A DNA stretch of 64,000 nt from Ciceribacter sp. T2.26MG-112.2 (GCF_900492205.1 NZ_UEYQ01000004.1:124001-188000); one strand, 5' to 3'; shown: positions 48,366 to 59,400, counted from the stretch's first letter. The notes: generated from the letters alone by a model not told the origin. Translations and numbers: made by a program.

Positions 48366-48646
48366 GAAGCACCAGGGGTTTGGCTGAGGGTTTGAAAGCG
48401 CGGGACATGGCAGCCGTGCCACCGCCTCGTGATCCCGCTCCGAGGCTTTAGCGGATCTCGGTGGGCGAACGAGGCCGGAGTTTTGCACTTGTGCCTCAAT
48501 TATTCAACCGTATAAACAGGAGGTGACAGTGCCGACGGGACGACCGGCCTGCCTCAAGAATCGGAGCGGAGCATGAAGGGATTCAGGCGGAAAGAATTCG
48601 GAACACTGTCCGGCCTGGGCATCGCTTTGTTGCTCGGACCCACGTC

Positions 48647-49300
48647 ATGAGCCGCCGACCCTTCCATCGGGCAGGCGAGGCGGAGCGCCGGCAGGACCTG
48701 ATCACCGCCACGCTCGACTGTATTTCCGAATACGGCCTTCAGGGGGCGACCGTGCGCCAGATCGCCGCGCGCGCCGGCGTCACCGGAGGCCTCATCCGCC
48801 ACTATTTCACCGGCAAGGAACAGATGCTGCAGGCGGCCTATCGCGAGGTGATGGTGACCATCGGCACCACGGCGATCAATGCCGCTGAAGCGGCAGGCAG
48901 CGATCCGCGCCGCCGGCTGCATGATTTCATCATCGCCAATGTCAGTCCGCCGATCACCGATCCGCGCACGCTGTCGCTTTGGGCGGCGTTCATCAGCCAT
49001 GTCCGCGTCGATCCCGAATTTGCCCGCATCCACCGGGAAAACTACCTGAATTTCCTCGGCTCGCTGGAGGATCTGCTTTCGGCCTTCCTCTCCGCCAACA
49101 GCAGGCCGATTGCGCCGGAGGAATGCCGCAAGCTGGCGATCGCCATCAACGGCCTGATCGACGGCCTATGGCTGGAAGGATCGCTGGCCGGGGATCTGTT
49201 CGACGATCAGGCCCTGCCGCGCATTGCGCTCGCATCGGTCGAATCCCTGTTGGGCGGCCTCAGCCTCTCCCATCCCGACGCTCCTCGCGACAAGACATGA
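48647..49300 (+). CDS. TetR-family regulator (BetI-like)
   Basis: A 217-residue repressor. The helix-turn-helix is GATVRQIAARAGVTGGLIRHYFTGKEQMLQAAY (residues about 34-65, cited as a motif region). The C-terminal part (SLWAAFISHVRVDPEFARIHRENYLNF) resembles the BetI-type ligand domain. Its stop overlaps the aminotransferase start (ATGA, 49297-49300), so the two are made together. The divergent amidohydrolase gene is a likely second target. Confidence 0.85.
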   Translation: MSRRPFHRAGEAERRQDLITATLDCISEYGLQGATVRQIAARAGVTGGLIRHYFTGKEQMLQAAYREVMVTIGTTAINAAEAAGSDPRRRLHDFIIANVSPPITDPRTLSLWAAFISHVRVDPEFARIHRENYLNFLGSLEDLLSAFLSANSRPIAPEECRKLAIAINGLIDGLWLEGSLAGDLFDDQALPRIALASVESLLGGLSLSHPDAPRDKT

Positions 49301-50514
49301 CTGGACGACCCATGCGCTATGCTTCCATCACCGAACGTCTCGCTGATCTCGGATCAGGCAAATGGGCGATCCACGTCGAAGCCCGGCGCAAGGCGGCCGA
49401 AGGCGTGCCGGTGATCGAGCTGACGATCGGTGAGCCGGATCTCAGCCCGGATCGCGCATTGCTCGACGAGTGCGCCCGGGCCTTGTATGCCGGCCGCACG
49501 CGCTATTCCAACGGCCGGGGCGAGCCCTCGGTGGTCGATGCGCTGGTCGAGAAATATCGCAAGCGTCGGTCCGACGTCACGGCGCGCAACGTCCTCTGCT
49601 TTCCCGGAACCCAGACGGCGCTCTTCGCCGTCATGCTCGGCCTTCTGGACCGCGATGACGAAGTGTTGGTCGGCGACCCCCATTACGCGACCTATGAAGG
49701 CGTGATCGCCGCCAGCGGCGCCCGCATGGTGCCGGTTCCGCTTCACCCGGGAAAGCACTTTCACCTGCAGGCCGACGACCTTGCTCGCGCGGTTTCGCCG
49801 CGCTCGCGGGTAGTGCTGCTCAACACGCCGCACAATCCCACCGGAGCCGTCCTGACTTCCGACGAGATCGCCGCGATCGGCGAGGTCTGCCGCGCGCATG
49901 ACCTCTGGATCGTCTGTGACGAGGTCTATGAAGAACTGATTTTCGGTGGTGCCTTTGCCTCGCCCTTCGACGATCCGGCGCTTGCCGAGCGGACGATCGT
50001 GGTATCCTCGATCTCGAAATCCCACGCTTCGCCCGGCTTCCGCAGCGGCTGGGCAATCGGACCGACGGAGTTCTGCGACCGGCTGCTACCCGTCTCTGAA
50101 ACCATGCTGTTCGGCGTGCAGCCGTTCATCGCCGACATGACCGCCATGGCGCTGTCGAAACCGTTCGATACGGCCGCGGTGATGCGGGCGAGCTACGAGC
50201 GGCGGGCGAAGCTGGTGGCGGACGGCCTTGCGGCTTCGCGAACGCTGAAGCCGATGATGCCGGAGGGCGGCATGTTCATTGTCGTCGACGTTTCCGCGAC
50301 CGGTCTTACGGGGCAGGCATTCGCGGAGCGCCTGCTTCGCGAGAAGAATGTCGCGGTCATGCCCGGCGGCTCCTTCGGCGAGCAGGCGATCAATTTCATC
50401 CGTGTCTCGCTGACCGTCGACGATGAACGTCTCGCTGTCGCCACGCAGCGCATGGCGGAACTCGCCGCCGAGATCGCCGAGCCCGGCGAAGGACTGCGAA
50501 GGGTGGCGATCTGA
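49297..50514 (+). CDS. Fold-type I PLP aminotransferase
   Basis: A 405-residue class I/II aminotransferase. The PLP-binding Lys241 lies in SSISKSHA, and NTPHNPTGAVLT and VCDEVYEELIF carry the usual Asn and Asp/Tyr ligands. The amino acid substrate cannot be read from sequence. The ATG at 49297 overlaps the tetR stop; a second ATG at 49312 is possible. The tight coupling to tetR suggests the regulator senses the substrate or product. Confidence 0.87.
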   Translation: MTGRPMRYASITERLADLGSGKWAIHVEARRKAAEGVPVIELTIGEPDLSPDRALLDECARALYAGRTRYSNGRGEPSVVDALVEKYRKRRSDVTARNVLCFPGTQTALFAVMLGLLDRDDEVLVGDPHYATYEGVIAASGARMVPVPLHPGKHFHLQADDLARAVSPRSRVVLLNTPHNPTGAVLTSDEIAAIGEVCRAHDLWIVCDEVYEELIFGGAFASPFDDPALAERTIVVSSISKSHASPGFRSGWAIGPTEFCDRLLPVSETMLFGVQPFIADMTAMALSKPFDTAAVMRASYERRAKLVADGLAASRTLKPMMPEGGMFIVVDVSATGLTGQAFAERLLREKNVAVMPGGSFGEQAINFIRVSLTVDDERLAVATQRMAELAAEIAEPGEGLRRVAI

Positions 50515-50889
50515 TATCCGCGGCGACCACGTTCGGCCGAGCTTGATCCAAAGATCGCGTGCCGCGTCTCGACCTGGGATGCAGCTTTTTCCAGGTCGGC
50601 CTCGACGCTTCAATCGCCGCGGCAGGACAAAAGCGACCATCGCCGTCTAAGACCTGCGTAGGCCTTGGCTACGGCCTTGAAATAAGGCATAAAAAAGCCA
50701 ATTTTCCTAGCGATGCCACGGTACCATCTCCGCCGGGCCAGTTTTCTTGCAGTCATCGTCTCGCATTGCGGGCTTTTTGAGTTCAGATGATTGAACGGGA
50801 GGCCAAAACTGTGCAAAGCGATGCGCCGGGAGATGGCAGCGGGTCAAGACGAACCCTGACGAGCTCCCTCTAACGATAAACTCGAGATT
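50515..50889. other. Leader region of ndvB
   Basis: No gene is seen in these 375 bases. A weak promoter (TTGGCT 50665-50670, 17 bases, CATAAA 50688-50693) and a short dyad GTTCA-N6-TGAAC (50781-50796) are the only signals I can point to. The long leader is unusual but I see no riboswitch-like structure. Confidence 0.5.
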
Positions 50890-53800
50890 ATGTCTTTGAC
50901 CATGACGCCGAATGTTCCGTCGCGCGACCTAGAAACCAGGCAGATCGATCACAACGATGCGATCCGCGCTGCATATTTCACCATTGATGAGTTGCGCGAG
51001 GCCGCCGAGGCGCTGGCCCGGGATGGCGCGACGGATCTGCCGGGACTGATGGATTTCGACTTCTTCGCGCGTCATCGCGAGAACGAACGGGAAATCCTGA
51101 GGGTCTACCGGGCGACCGCGACCGACGTCGAGGCCGGCGCCACGATCACGCCGGCGGCCGAGTGGCTGCTCGACAATCACTACATCATCGAGGAGGCGAT
51201 CCAGGAAGTGCGCCGGGACTTCCCCAAGAAGTTCTATCGCCAGCTTCCGACGATGAAGGTCGGCAACCGCGAAATTCCCCGGACGATGGCGCTCGCCTGG
51301 CTCTACGTCGCGCACACCCATTCGACCGTGTCGATGGAGGCGATGACGGCGCTGGTCGAAGGCTTCCAGAAGCACAAGACGCTGGAGATCGGCGAGCTGT
51401 GGGCGCTTCCGTCGATCGTCCGCTTCGTGCTGATCGAGAATCTTCGCCGTATCTCGACGCGTGTCGACCGGTCGCGCCGGATGCGCCGCAAGGCAAACGA
51501 GGTCGCCGACGAGATCATTCGCCTCAACGATGCGGCAAGCTCGACCGAACTCCTGAAACAGATCGAGCCGCTCGCCGAAGACAATACCTTCGCCACCCAG
51601 TTCCTCTACCGGCTGCGCAACGGCTCGCAGAACACCAGCTTCGCCGTCTCCTGGATCGAGGGACGCCTGGAAAAGGCGGGCCGTACCGCTGAAGAGGGGA
51701 TGACCCAGGAGCACAACCGGCTGTCGTCCGGCAATGTGACCACCGGCAACATCGTCAAGAGCCTGCGCGAGATCGACGACAAGGAATGGTCGGTCTGGGT
51801 CGAGGACGTCTGCCTGGTCGACAAGGTGCTTGCCCATCACACCGACTATCGCGCTCTCGATTTCGGCTCGCGCAACGCCTATCGCAGCACGATCGAAAGG
51901 CTGGCGCGCCGCTCCGACATGTCGGAAATCGAGATTGCCCAGAAAGCGATCGATCTCGCCGAAGAGGCGGCCCAAGCCGATGGGTGCGTCGGCTCACCCA
52001 ATGTCGGCGGCTATCTCGTCGGGACGCAGCGTCCGCTGCTCGAGCGGGCGATCGGCTATCGCATGCCGCTCTGGCGCCGCCTGGCGCTTGGCGTCCAGCG
52101 TCTCAACTGGATCTCGATCGCGGTCCCCGTCATCGGCCTGACGCTCGCCGCCATGGCGGTGGTCGGCTATTTCCTGTCGCTGGCGGGTGTGTCCACGCCG
52201 CTGACCGTCATTCTGCTGCTGCTGTTTGCGCTGCCCGCCTCCGAAGGCGCAACCGGCCTGTTCAACACGCTTGTGACCTTGATCGCCAAGCCGGTGCGGC
52301 TGACCGGCTACGAATTCAAGGAAGGCTTGCCGGACGATGCGCGCACGCTGGTCGTGGTGCCATGCCTGATCGCCAAGCGTGACGATGTGGACGAGTTGGT
52401 GCGCAATCTCGAGGTTCACCATCTCACCAATCCACGCGGCGAAATCTATTTCGCGCTTCTGAGTGACTGGCGCGACAGCCCGGTCGAGGAGACGCCGGCG
52501 GACCTCGAAATCCTTGAATATGCCAAGGGCCAGGTCGCCGAGCTCGCGGCGCGCTACGCCCATGACGGCAAGACCCGGTTTTTCCTTCTGCACCGCCGCC
52601 GCCTCTACAATCCCGCCGAAGGCGCCTGGATGGGCTGGGAGCGCAAGCGCGGCAAGCTGCACGAACTGAACCTGCTCCTGCGTGGCGATCACGACACCTC
52701 CTACCTGCCGGGCGCCAACATCGTGCCCGAGGGCGTGCAATATGTGATGACGCTCGATGCCGACACGCGGCTGATGCGCGACGCGGTCACCAAGATGGTC
52801 GGCAAGCTCTACCACCCGATCAACCGGCCGGTGCACGATCCTGTAACCGGGCGCGTCGTCAGCGGCTACGGGGTACTCCAGCCGCGCGTGACACCTTCCC
52901 TGACGACGGGCAAGGATGCCTCGGTCTTCCAGCGCGTCTTCTCGATGAACCGGGGGCTCGACCCTTACGTGTTCACCGTATCCGACGTCTACCAGGACAT
53001 TGCCGGCGAAGGCACGTTTACCGGCAAGGGCCTCTACCACGTCGATGCGTTTGAAACGGCGCTGAAGGGTCGCATCGACGAAAACACCGTGTTGAGCCAC
53101 GATTTGCTTGAAGGATCGATGGCGCGCTGCGCCCTCGTCACGGATGTGGAACTGGTCGAAGACTTCCCGACCCGCTACGAGGTCGAGATTTCCCGCCAGC
53201 ATCGCTGGGCCCGTGGCGACTGGCAGCTCTTGCCCTACATCTTCGATCCGGCGCGCGGCATTACTGCGCTCGGCCGGTGGAAGATGGTCGACAACCTGCG
53301 TCGTTCGCTGACCCCGATGGCCTGGTTCCTCGCTTCGGTGCTCGGCTGGCTGTCGATGGATCCGGTCGGCGCCTTTCTCTGGCAACTCCTGCTGATTTTC
53401 TGCCTGTTCGTCGCGCCGACGCTCTCGCTGCTGTCCGGCCTCGTGCCGCGCCAGACGGATATCGTTCCGGCGGCGCATTTCCAGTCGCTATGGTCGGAAC
53501 TGCGCTCGTCGAACGCCCAGGTGGCGCTGCGCATCGTCTTCATCGCCGACATGGCCTACATGATGGGTGACGCGATCATCCGCTCGCTCTATCGCATGCT
53601 GGTCAGCCGCAAGCTGCTGCTCGAATGGCGTACCGCCGCCAGCATCCAGTCCTCCGCGCAGGGCAGCATTTCCACCTATTATCGCAGCATGCTGCACGCC
53701 CCGGTGCTGGCCGTGCTGGCGCTCGCGGTGGCGGCGGCCTTCGGCGGCTACGGCTACCTGATCGGCCTGCCCTTCACGCTGATGTGGGTCTTGTCGCCGC

Positions 53801-56800
53801 TCGTCGCCTGGTATGTCAGCCAGTCGGCCGAAACGGAGGACAGCCTCTTCGTCCCGGAGGAGGCAACCATCGAGTTGCGCAAGATCGCGCGGCGGACCTG
53901 GCGTTTCTACGAGACCTTCGTCACCGCCGGCGACAATTACCTGCCGCCGGACAATTTCCAGGAAAATCCGGAACCGGTCGTCGCCCATCGCACTTCGCCG
54001 ACCAATATCGGCGTCTACCTGCTGTCGGTCGTCTCGGCCCGCCATTTCGGCTGGATCAGTTTCGAGCAGACGATCGAACGGCTCGAGCAGACGATCTCCA
54101 CGGTCGAGCGCATGGAGAAGTACCGTGGGCACCTCTATAACTGGTATTACACGGACACGTTGAACACGCTTGGGCCGCGATATATTTCCGCGGTCGACAG
54201 CGGCAATCTCGCCGGCCATCTGATCGCCATCTCCTCGGCCTGCCGCGAATGGGCGGAGGCGCCCTCGGCGCATATGCAGGGCAATCTCGACGGCATCGGC
54301 GATGTGGGCGGAATCCTGCTCGAAGTGCTCAAGGAACTGCCGGACGATCGCAAGACGGTGCGGCCCCTGCGCCGCCGGCTCGAGGAGCGCATCAACGGCT
54401 TCAACAATGCGTTGGCCGCCGTCAAGCGCGAGCATGAATTCGCCTCGATCCGCATCATCAACCTCAGCGTTCTGGCGCGCGACATCCAGAAGCTCGCGGC
54501 GAACCTCCACCACGAGGTCCGCTCCGAACAGAGCGGCGAAGTCACCCGCTGGACGGAATCGCTGGTCGCCGCCTGCGAGGCGCATATCGCCGATACGGCC
54601 TTCGACCTGTCGAACATCGATCCGCTGCGCCAGCGTCTCGCCGTCCTGCGGGACCGGGCCCGCGGCATTGCCTTCTCGATGGACTTCAGCTTCCTGTTCC
54701 GCCCCGAGCGACGGCTCTTGTCGATCGGCTATCGTGTCGACGGCCGCGAGCTTGATGAAGCCTGCTACGACCTTCTGGCATCGGAATGCCGTCTCACCAG
54801 CCTGTTCGCCATCGCCAAGGGCGATCTGCCGACCGAACACTGGTACCGCCTCGGCCGCCAGGTCGTGCCGATCGGTGCGCGGGCCGCGTTGATCTCGTGG
54901 TCGGGCTCGATGTTCGAATATCTGATGCCGCCGCTCGTCATGCAGGAGCGGCAGGGCGGGATTCTCAACCAGACCAACAATCTGGTGGTGCAGGAACAGA
55001 TCAATCACGGCAAGCGGCTGGGTATCCCGTGGGGGATTTCGGAGGCCGCCTTCAATGCCCGGGACCATGAACTGACCTACCAGTACACCAATTTCGGCGT
55101 GCCGACGCTCGGCCTCAAGCGCGGCCTTGGTCAGAACGCGGTCATCGCGCCCTATGCCTCGATCCTGGCCAGCCAGTATTTCCCGGAAGCGGCGCTGGAA
55201 AACCTGACGCGTCTGCGCAAGCTCGGCGCGCTTGGCGCCTACGGCTTCCACGACGCCGTGGACTTCACCCCGACCCGCCTTCCCGAAGGCAAGTCCTGTG
55301 CCGTCGTCTACAATTACTATGCCCACCACCACGGCATGTCGATCGCGGCCATCGCCAACGTCGCCTTCAACGGCCGGCTGCGCGAACTCTTCCATGCCGA
55401 CCCGGTGATCGAAGCGGCCGAACTCCTGCTGCAGGAAAAGGCCCCGCGCGAGATCCCGGTGATGAGCGCCAAATACGAGCCGCAGACGCCGGGCAAGGGG
55501 CAGGCCGACCTGCTGCGTCCGGAAGTGCGTATCGTGACCGATCCGGCGGTCAAGGACCGGGCGCTCGCCTTCCTGTCGAACGGCCATTATTCGGTCATGC
55601 TGACGGCGACGGGTTCGGGCTATTCGCGGTGGAATGGCCAGGCCGTCTCGCGCTGGGTCGCCGACCCGACCGAAGACCGCGCCGGCACATTCATCTTCCT
55701 GCGCGATACCGCGAGCGGCCAGTGGTGGTCGGCGACCGCTTCGCCGCGCCGCGCCGAGGACGAGGAAAGCAAGGCCATCTTCGGCGACGACAAGGCTGAG
55801 TTCTTCAAGACGGTCGGGGACATTTCGACCCAGGTCGAGTGCATCGTCGCAACCGAGCATGATGCCGAAGGCCGGCGCCTGACCATCCTCAATACCGGCA
55901 GCGAGGATCGCTTCATCGAGGTGACGTCCTATCTCGAGCCGGTGATTGCCCAGGATGATGCCGACAATGCCCATCCGCTGTTCTCGCGCATGTTCATCAA
56001 GACCGAATTCGGCCGCCGGCGCGACGTCATCCGCGCCGAGCGCAACAAGCGCAGCCCGGGCGACGCCGACATGTGTGTCGCGCATCTGGTGGTCGACAGC
56101 ACCGGCCCCGGCCGGCCGACCGAGTTCGAGACCGACCGTCGGCGCTTCATCGGCCGTGGCCGCTGCCTCGCCGAGGCCGCGGCTTTCGAGCCGGGCGCCA
56201 CGCTTTCGGGAACGGAGGGCTTCACGCTCGATCCGATTCTCAGCTTGCGCCGCGTCGTGCGCGTGCCGTCGGGCAAGAAAGTCAGCGTGATTTTCTGGAC
56301 GATCGCCGCACCCAGTCGCGAAAAGATCGACGAGGCGATCGAGCGCTATCGCCATCCGGATTCCTTCAGCCATGAACTCATTCATGCCTGGACCCGGGCG
56401 CAAGTCGAGCTGCGCCACATCGGCATCACGTCGCAGCAGGCCGCCGCCTTCCAGCATCTCGGCCGCTATCTGGTCTATCCCGACAATCATCTGCGGGCCG
56501 ATCCGGAGACGGTTCGCAACGGCCTTGCCACCCAGTCGGCGCTGTGGCCGCTGGCGATTTCCGGCGACTATCCGATCTTTGCGCTGCGCATCAACGACGA
56601 CATGGACATCGAGATCGCCCGGGAAGCCATGAGCGCGCTTGAATACCTGCGCCGTCGCGGCATCGTCGCCGATCTCGCCATCGTCAACGAACGCGCCACC
56701 TCCTATGCCCAGGACATGCAGCATGCGCTCGACCAGATGGCCGAGAACCTTAGACATCGCCTGCCTGACGGCAGCAGCGGCAAGCCGCATGTCTTTGTCG

Positions 56801-59400
56801 TACGCAACGACCTGATGGAGGAGGGCGCCTCGCAGGCTCTGATCGCCGCCGCGCGCGTCGTTCTGCACGCCCGAAACGGCAAGGTGGTGGATCAGATCAA
56901 CCGGGCGGTTTCGCTGTTTGCCACGCCGCGCAGCCCGGAGGGATCGGAGACCGAATGGCCGGGCCTGTTGCCGGCGATGCCTGTCGCCTCGATCAAGACC
57001 GTTCCGGCGCGCGCTGGCAAGGGTCTCGAATTCTGGAACGGCTTCGGCGGTTTCGCCGACAGCGGCAAGGAATATGTCGTGCGCCTGGCGGGTCGGCAGT
57101 CGACGCCGCAGCCTTGGATCAACGTGATCGCCAACGAGAATTTCGGCTTCCATGTTTCGGCCGAAGGGGCCGGTTTCACCTGGAGCGGCAATTCGCGTGA
57201 CCACCAGCTGACGCCGTGGACCAACGACCCGGTTGCAGATCGCCCGGGTGAGGCTTTCTACGTCGCCGATCTCGAGACCGGCCGGACATTCGTGCCTTTC
57301 AGCGCGCTCAACCTCAATGACAAGGCCGAGTTCGAAACCCGCCATGGTTTCGGCTACACGGTGTTCACCAGCCGCCACGACGATCTCGACCTCGAACTGA
57401 CCCAGACCGTCGATCGGAGCCGTCCGGCCAAGCTGTCCCGCCTTGTCCTGCGTAACAGGGGCGAGGATGCCCGCAGCTTCCGCGTCTACGGCTATGCGGA
57501 ATGGGTGCTCGGAAATAACGGGCAGAAGAGTGCGCCCTTCGTGTTGTCTTCCTTCGATGAGGATACTGGGGCTCTCTTTGCCACCAATCCTTACGACATC
57601 AACTATCCGGGCCGCACGGCCTTCCTGGCGGGGCTGGGCGCGCCCAGCGGCTATACCGCCAGCCGGCGCGAGTTCATCGGTCGCCATGGTTCGATCCGGA
57701 TGCCGCAGGCGCTGGCCCGCCAGTCGCATCTCTCAGGCTCCGCCGAGACGGAGAGCGATCCCTGTGCGGCACTTGCCTTCGACATCGAGGTCCCGGCCGG
57801 CGCTGAACGCGACATCACCTTCCTGCTCGGCGAGACGGGCACGCAGGAGGACGCCCGCGAACTGATCGAAGCGCTGCGCAAGGAGAGCTTCCCGTCGATC
57901 CTCGCGGCAAGCAAGGACTATTGGTCCGGTATCACCGGACGGCTGCAGGTCAAGACCGCCGACCCGGGCTTCGACATGCTGGTCAACCGCTGGCTGCCAT
58001 ATCAGGCTCTGGCCTGCCGGATCTTCGCCCGTGCCGGCTTCTACCAGGCAAGTGGGGCTTATGGCTTCCGCGACCAGTTGCAGGATACGCTCGCCTTCCT
58101 GATGGTCGAGCCGCAACTGGCGCGCCGCCAGATCCTCAACGCCGCTTCGCGCCAGTTCGTCGAAGGCGACGTGCAGCACTGGTGGTTGCCGAGCACCGGT
58201 GCCGGCGTGCGCACGCATATATCCGACGACGTCGTCTGGCTCGCCCATGCGGTCGACCAGTATGTCGTGGCGACCGGCGACCAGGCTTTCCTCGATGAGC
58301 GCCTCGCTTTCCTCGAGGGGCCGCCTCTGGCGGAAGGCCAGCACGACAGCTTCTACCAGCCGGCGGTCTCCAGCGAAGAGGCGAGCCTCTACGAACATGC
58401 GGCTCGCGCGCTCGACCTTGCGGTGGCCCGGACCGGTTCCCGTGGACTGCCGCTCATCCTCGGCGGCGACTGGAATGACGGGATGAACCGCGTCGGCGAA
58501 AAGGGCGAAGGCGAAAGCGTCTGGCTCGGCTGGTTCCTGGCCGCCACGCTCCGATCCTTCCTCGTCCATGCCGAGGCGAAGGGCGACGAGGATCGCATCA
58601 CCCGATGGACGGCACATCTTGCCGCCCTCGGACAGGCGCTGGAAACGGCCGGATGGGACGGCGAATACTATCGTCGTGGCTATTTCGACGACGGTACGCC
58701 GCTCGGCTCCGCCCAGTCTGAAGAGTGCCGCATCGACTCGATCGCCCAGTCCTGGAGCGTCCTGTCGGGCGAGGGCAAGCCCGAGCATACGGCCAAGGCG
58801 CTCGATGCGGCGCTTTCGGAACTTGTGGACGGGGAGGCCGGGATCATCCGGCTGTTCAAGCCGCCCTTTGCCAAGACCAAGCTCGAACCGGGCTATATCA
58901 AGGCCTATCCGCCGGGCGTGCGCGAGAACGGCGGCCAGTATACCCATGCGGCCATATGGCTCGGCCTGGCGCTCGCCAGGGCCGGCCGTCCGGCCGATGC
59001 CTGGCGCTGCTTCGGGCTGCTGAATCCGATCAACCACGCCCTCGATGCCGAGGCGGCGGAACGCTATCGCGTCGAACCCTATGTGGTCGCCGCCGACGTC
59101 TATGGCGGGGAAGCCTATCCCGGCCGCGGCGGCTGGACCTGGTATACCGGTTCGGCCGGCTGGCTCTATCGCTTCGCCGTCGAAGGCCTGCTCGGCATAT
59201 CCCGCAAAGGTGATCGATTGCGCATCCAGCCCGTCCTACCGCCGGAATGGAATGCGTTCGAGGCGGAGCTGACGATCGACGGCACGCGCTACGCCATCGC
59301 GGTCGAACGCCTTGCCGGCTCGGTTGGCTATGACGTGACGGTCAATGGTGAGGCGGTCGCCGATCTGGAGGCCGGCTACCGGCTTGTGCCAGCGCCTTGA
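50890..59400 (+). CDS. ndvB: Cyclic beta-1,2-glucan synthase
   Basis: A 2,836-residue inner-membrane enzyme matching NdvB/ChvB over its whole length (NdvB of Sinorhizobium is about 2,830). The N-terminal part starts and elongates the glucan from UDP-glucose: glycosyltransferase-like motifs appear at about residues 475-520 (VVVPCLIAKRDD) and 620-630 (DADTRL). Membrane helices lie at about 413-470, 810-855 and 935-975. The large C-terminal part holds CBM- and GH94-type phosphorylase domains; the catalytic Asp is in GDWNDGMN at about residue 2,525, which sets ring size by phosphorolysis. The glucan leaves through NdvA, encoded at 31.6-33.4 kb. It is intact. Confidence 0.96.
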   Translation: MSLTMTPNVPSRDLETRQIDHNDAIRAAYFTIDELREAAEALARDGATDLPGLMDFDFFARHRENEREILRVYRATATDVEAGATITPAAEWLLDNHYIIEEAIQEVRRDFPKKFYRQLPTMKVGNREIPRTMALAWLYVAHTHSTVSMEAMTALVEGFQKHKTLEIGELWALPSIVRFVLIENLRRISTRVDRSRRMRRKANEVADEIIRLNDAASSTELLKQIEPLAEDNTFATQFLYRLRNGSQNTSFAVSWIEGRLEKAGRTAEEGMTQEHNRLSSGNVTTGNIVKSLREIDDKEWSVWVEDVCLVDKVLAHHTDYRALDFGSRNAYRSTIERLARRSDMSEIEIAQKAIDLAEEAAQADGCVGSPNVGGYLVGTQRPLLERAIGYRMPLWRRLALGVQRLNWISIAVPVIGLTLAAMAVVGYFLSLAGVSTPLTVILLLLFALPASEGATGLFNTLVTLIAKPVRLTGYEFKEGLPDDARTLVVVPCLIAKRDDVDELVRNLEVHHLTNPRGEIYFALLSDWRDSPVEETPADLEILEYAKGQVAELAARYAHDGKTRFFLLHRRRLYNPAEGAWMGWERKRGKLHELNLLLRGDHDTSYLPGANIVPEGVQYVMTLDADTRLMRDAVTKMVGKLYHPINRPVHDPVTGRVVSGYGVLQPRVTPSLTTGKDASVFQRVFSMNRGLDPYVFTVSDVYQDIAGEGTFTGKGLYHVDAFETALKGRIDENTVLSHDLLEGSMARCALVTDVELVEDFPTRYEVEISRQHRWARGDWQLLPYIFDPARGITALGRWKMVDNLRRSLTPMAWFLASVLGWLSMDPVGAFLWQLLLIFCLFVAPTLSLLSGLVPRQTDIVPAAHFQSLWSELRSSNAQVALRIVFIADMAYMMGDAIIRSLYRMLVSRKLLLEWRTAASIQSSAQGSISTYYRSMLHAPVLAVLALAVAAAFGGYGYLIGLPFTLMWVLSPLVAWYVSQSAETEDSLFVPEEATIELRKIARRTWRFYETFVTAGDNYLPPDNFQENPEPVVAHRTSPTNIGVYLLSVVSARHFGWISFEQTIERLEQTISTVERMEKYRGHLYNWYYTDTLNTLGPRYISAVDSGNLAGHLIAISSACREWAEAPSAHMQGNLDGIGDVGGILLEVLKELPDDRKTVRPLRRRLEERINGFNNALAAVKREHEFASIRIINLSVLARDIQKLAANLHHEVRSEQSGEVTRWTESLVAACEAHIADTAFDLSNIDPLRQRLAVLRDRARGIAFSMDFSFLFRPERRLLSIGYRVDGRELDEACYDLLASECRLTSLFAIAKGDLPTEHWYRLGRQVVPIGARAALISWSGSMFEYLMPPLVMQERQGGILNQTNNLVVQEQINHGKRLGIPWGISEAAFNARDHELTYQYTNFGVPTLGLKRGLGQNAVIAPYASILASQYFPEAALENLTRLRKLGALGAYGFHDAVDFTPTRLPEGKSCAVVYNYYAHHHGMSIAAIANVAFNGRLRELFHADPVIEAAELLLQEKAPREIPVMSAKYEPQTPGKGQADLLRPEVRIVTDPAVKDRALAFLSNGHYSVMLTATGSGYSRWNGQAVSRWVADPTEDRAGTFIFLRDTASGQWWSATASPRRAEDEESKAIFGDDKAEFFKTVGDISTQVECIVATEHDAEGRRLTILNTGSEDRFIEVTSYLEPVIAQDDADNAHPLFSRMFIKTEFGRRRDVIRAERNKRSPGDADMCVAHLVVDSTGPGRPTEFETDRRRFIGRGRCLAEAAAFEPGATLSGTEGFTLDPILSLRRVVRVPSGKKVSVIFWTIAAPSREKIDEAIERYRHPDSFSHELIHAWTRAQVELRHIGITSQQAAAFQHLGRYLVYPDNHLRADPETVRNGLATQSALWPLAISGDYPIFALRINDDMDIEIAREAMSALEYLRRRGIVADLAIVNERATSYAQDMQHALDQMAENLRHRLPDGSSGKPHVFVVRNDLMEEGASQALIAAARVVLHARNGKVVDQINRAVSLFATPRSPEGSETEWPGLLPAMPVASIKTVPARAGKGLEFWNGFGGFADSGKEYVVRLAGRQSTPQPWINVIANENFGFHVSAEGAGFTWSGNSRDHQLTPWTNDPVADRPGEAFYVADLETGRTFVPFSALNLNDKAEFETRHGFGYTVFTSRHDDLDLELTQTVDRSRPAKLSRLVLRNRGEDARSFRVYGYAEWVLGNNGQKSAPFVLSSFDEDTGALFATNPYDINYPGRTAFLAGLGAPSGYTASRREFIGRHGSIRMPQALARQSHLSGSAETESDPCAALAFDIEVPAGAERDITFLLGETGTQEDARELIEALRKESFPSILAASKDYWSGITGRLQVKTADPGFDMLVNRWLPYQALACRIFARAGFYQASGAYGFRDQLQDTLAFLMVEPQLARRQILNAASRQFVEGDVQHWWLPSTGAGVRTHISDDVVWLAHAVDQYVVATGDQAFLDERLAFLEGPPLAEGQHDSFYQPAVSSEEASLYEHAARALDLAVARTGSRGLPLILGGDWNDGMNRVGEKGEGESVWLGWFLAATLRSFLVHAEAKGDEDRITRWTAHLAALGQALETAGWDGEYYRRGYFDDGTPLGSAQSEECRIDSIAQSWSVLSGEGKPEHTAKALDAALSELVDGEAGIIRLFKPPFAKTKLEPGYIKAYPPGVRENGGQYTHAAIWLGLALARAGRPADAWRCFGLLNPINHALDAEAAERYRVEPYVVAADVYGGEAYPGRGGWTWYTGSAGWLYRFAVEGLLGISRKGDRLRIQPVLPPEWNAFEAELTIDGTRYAIAVERLAGSVGYDVTVNGEAVADLEAGYRLVPAP

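Noticed and set aside
50546..50560. TTGATCCAAAGATCG as an FNR/FixK box before ndvB.
   Set aside because: The second half does not match ATCAA at the required spacing.
53488..57729. Open frame of 1,413 codons on the minus strand inside ndvB.
   Set aside because: It is the antisense of a GC-rich gene; the plus-strand product is full-length NdvB and the minus-strand product is low-complexity Arg/Gly/Ala with no family resemblance.
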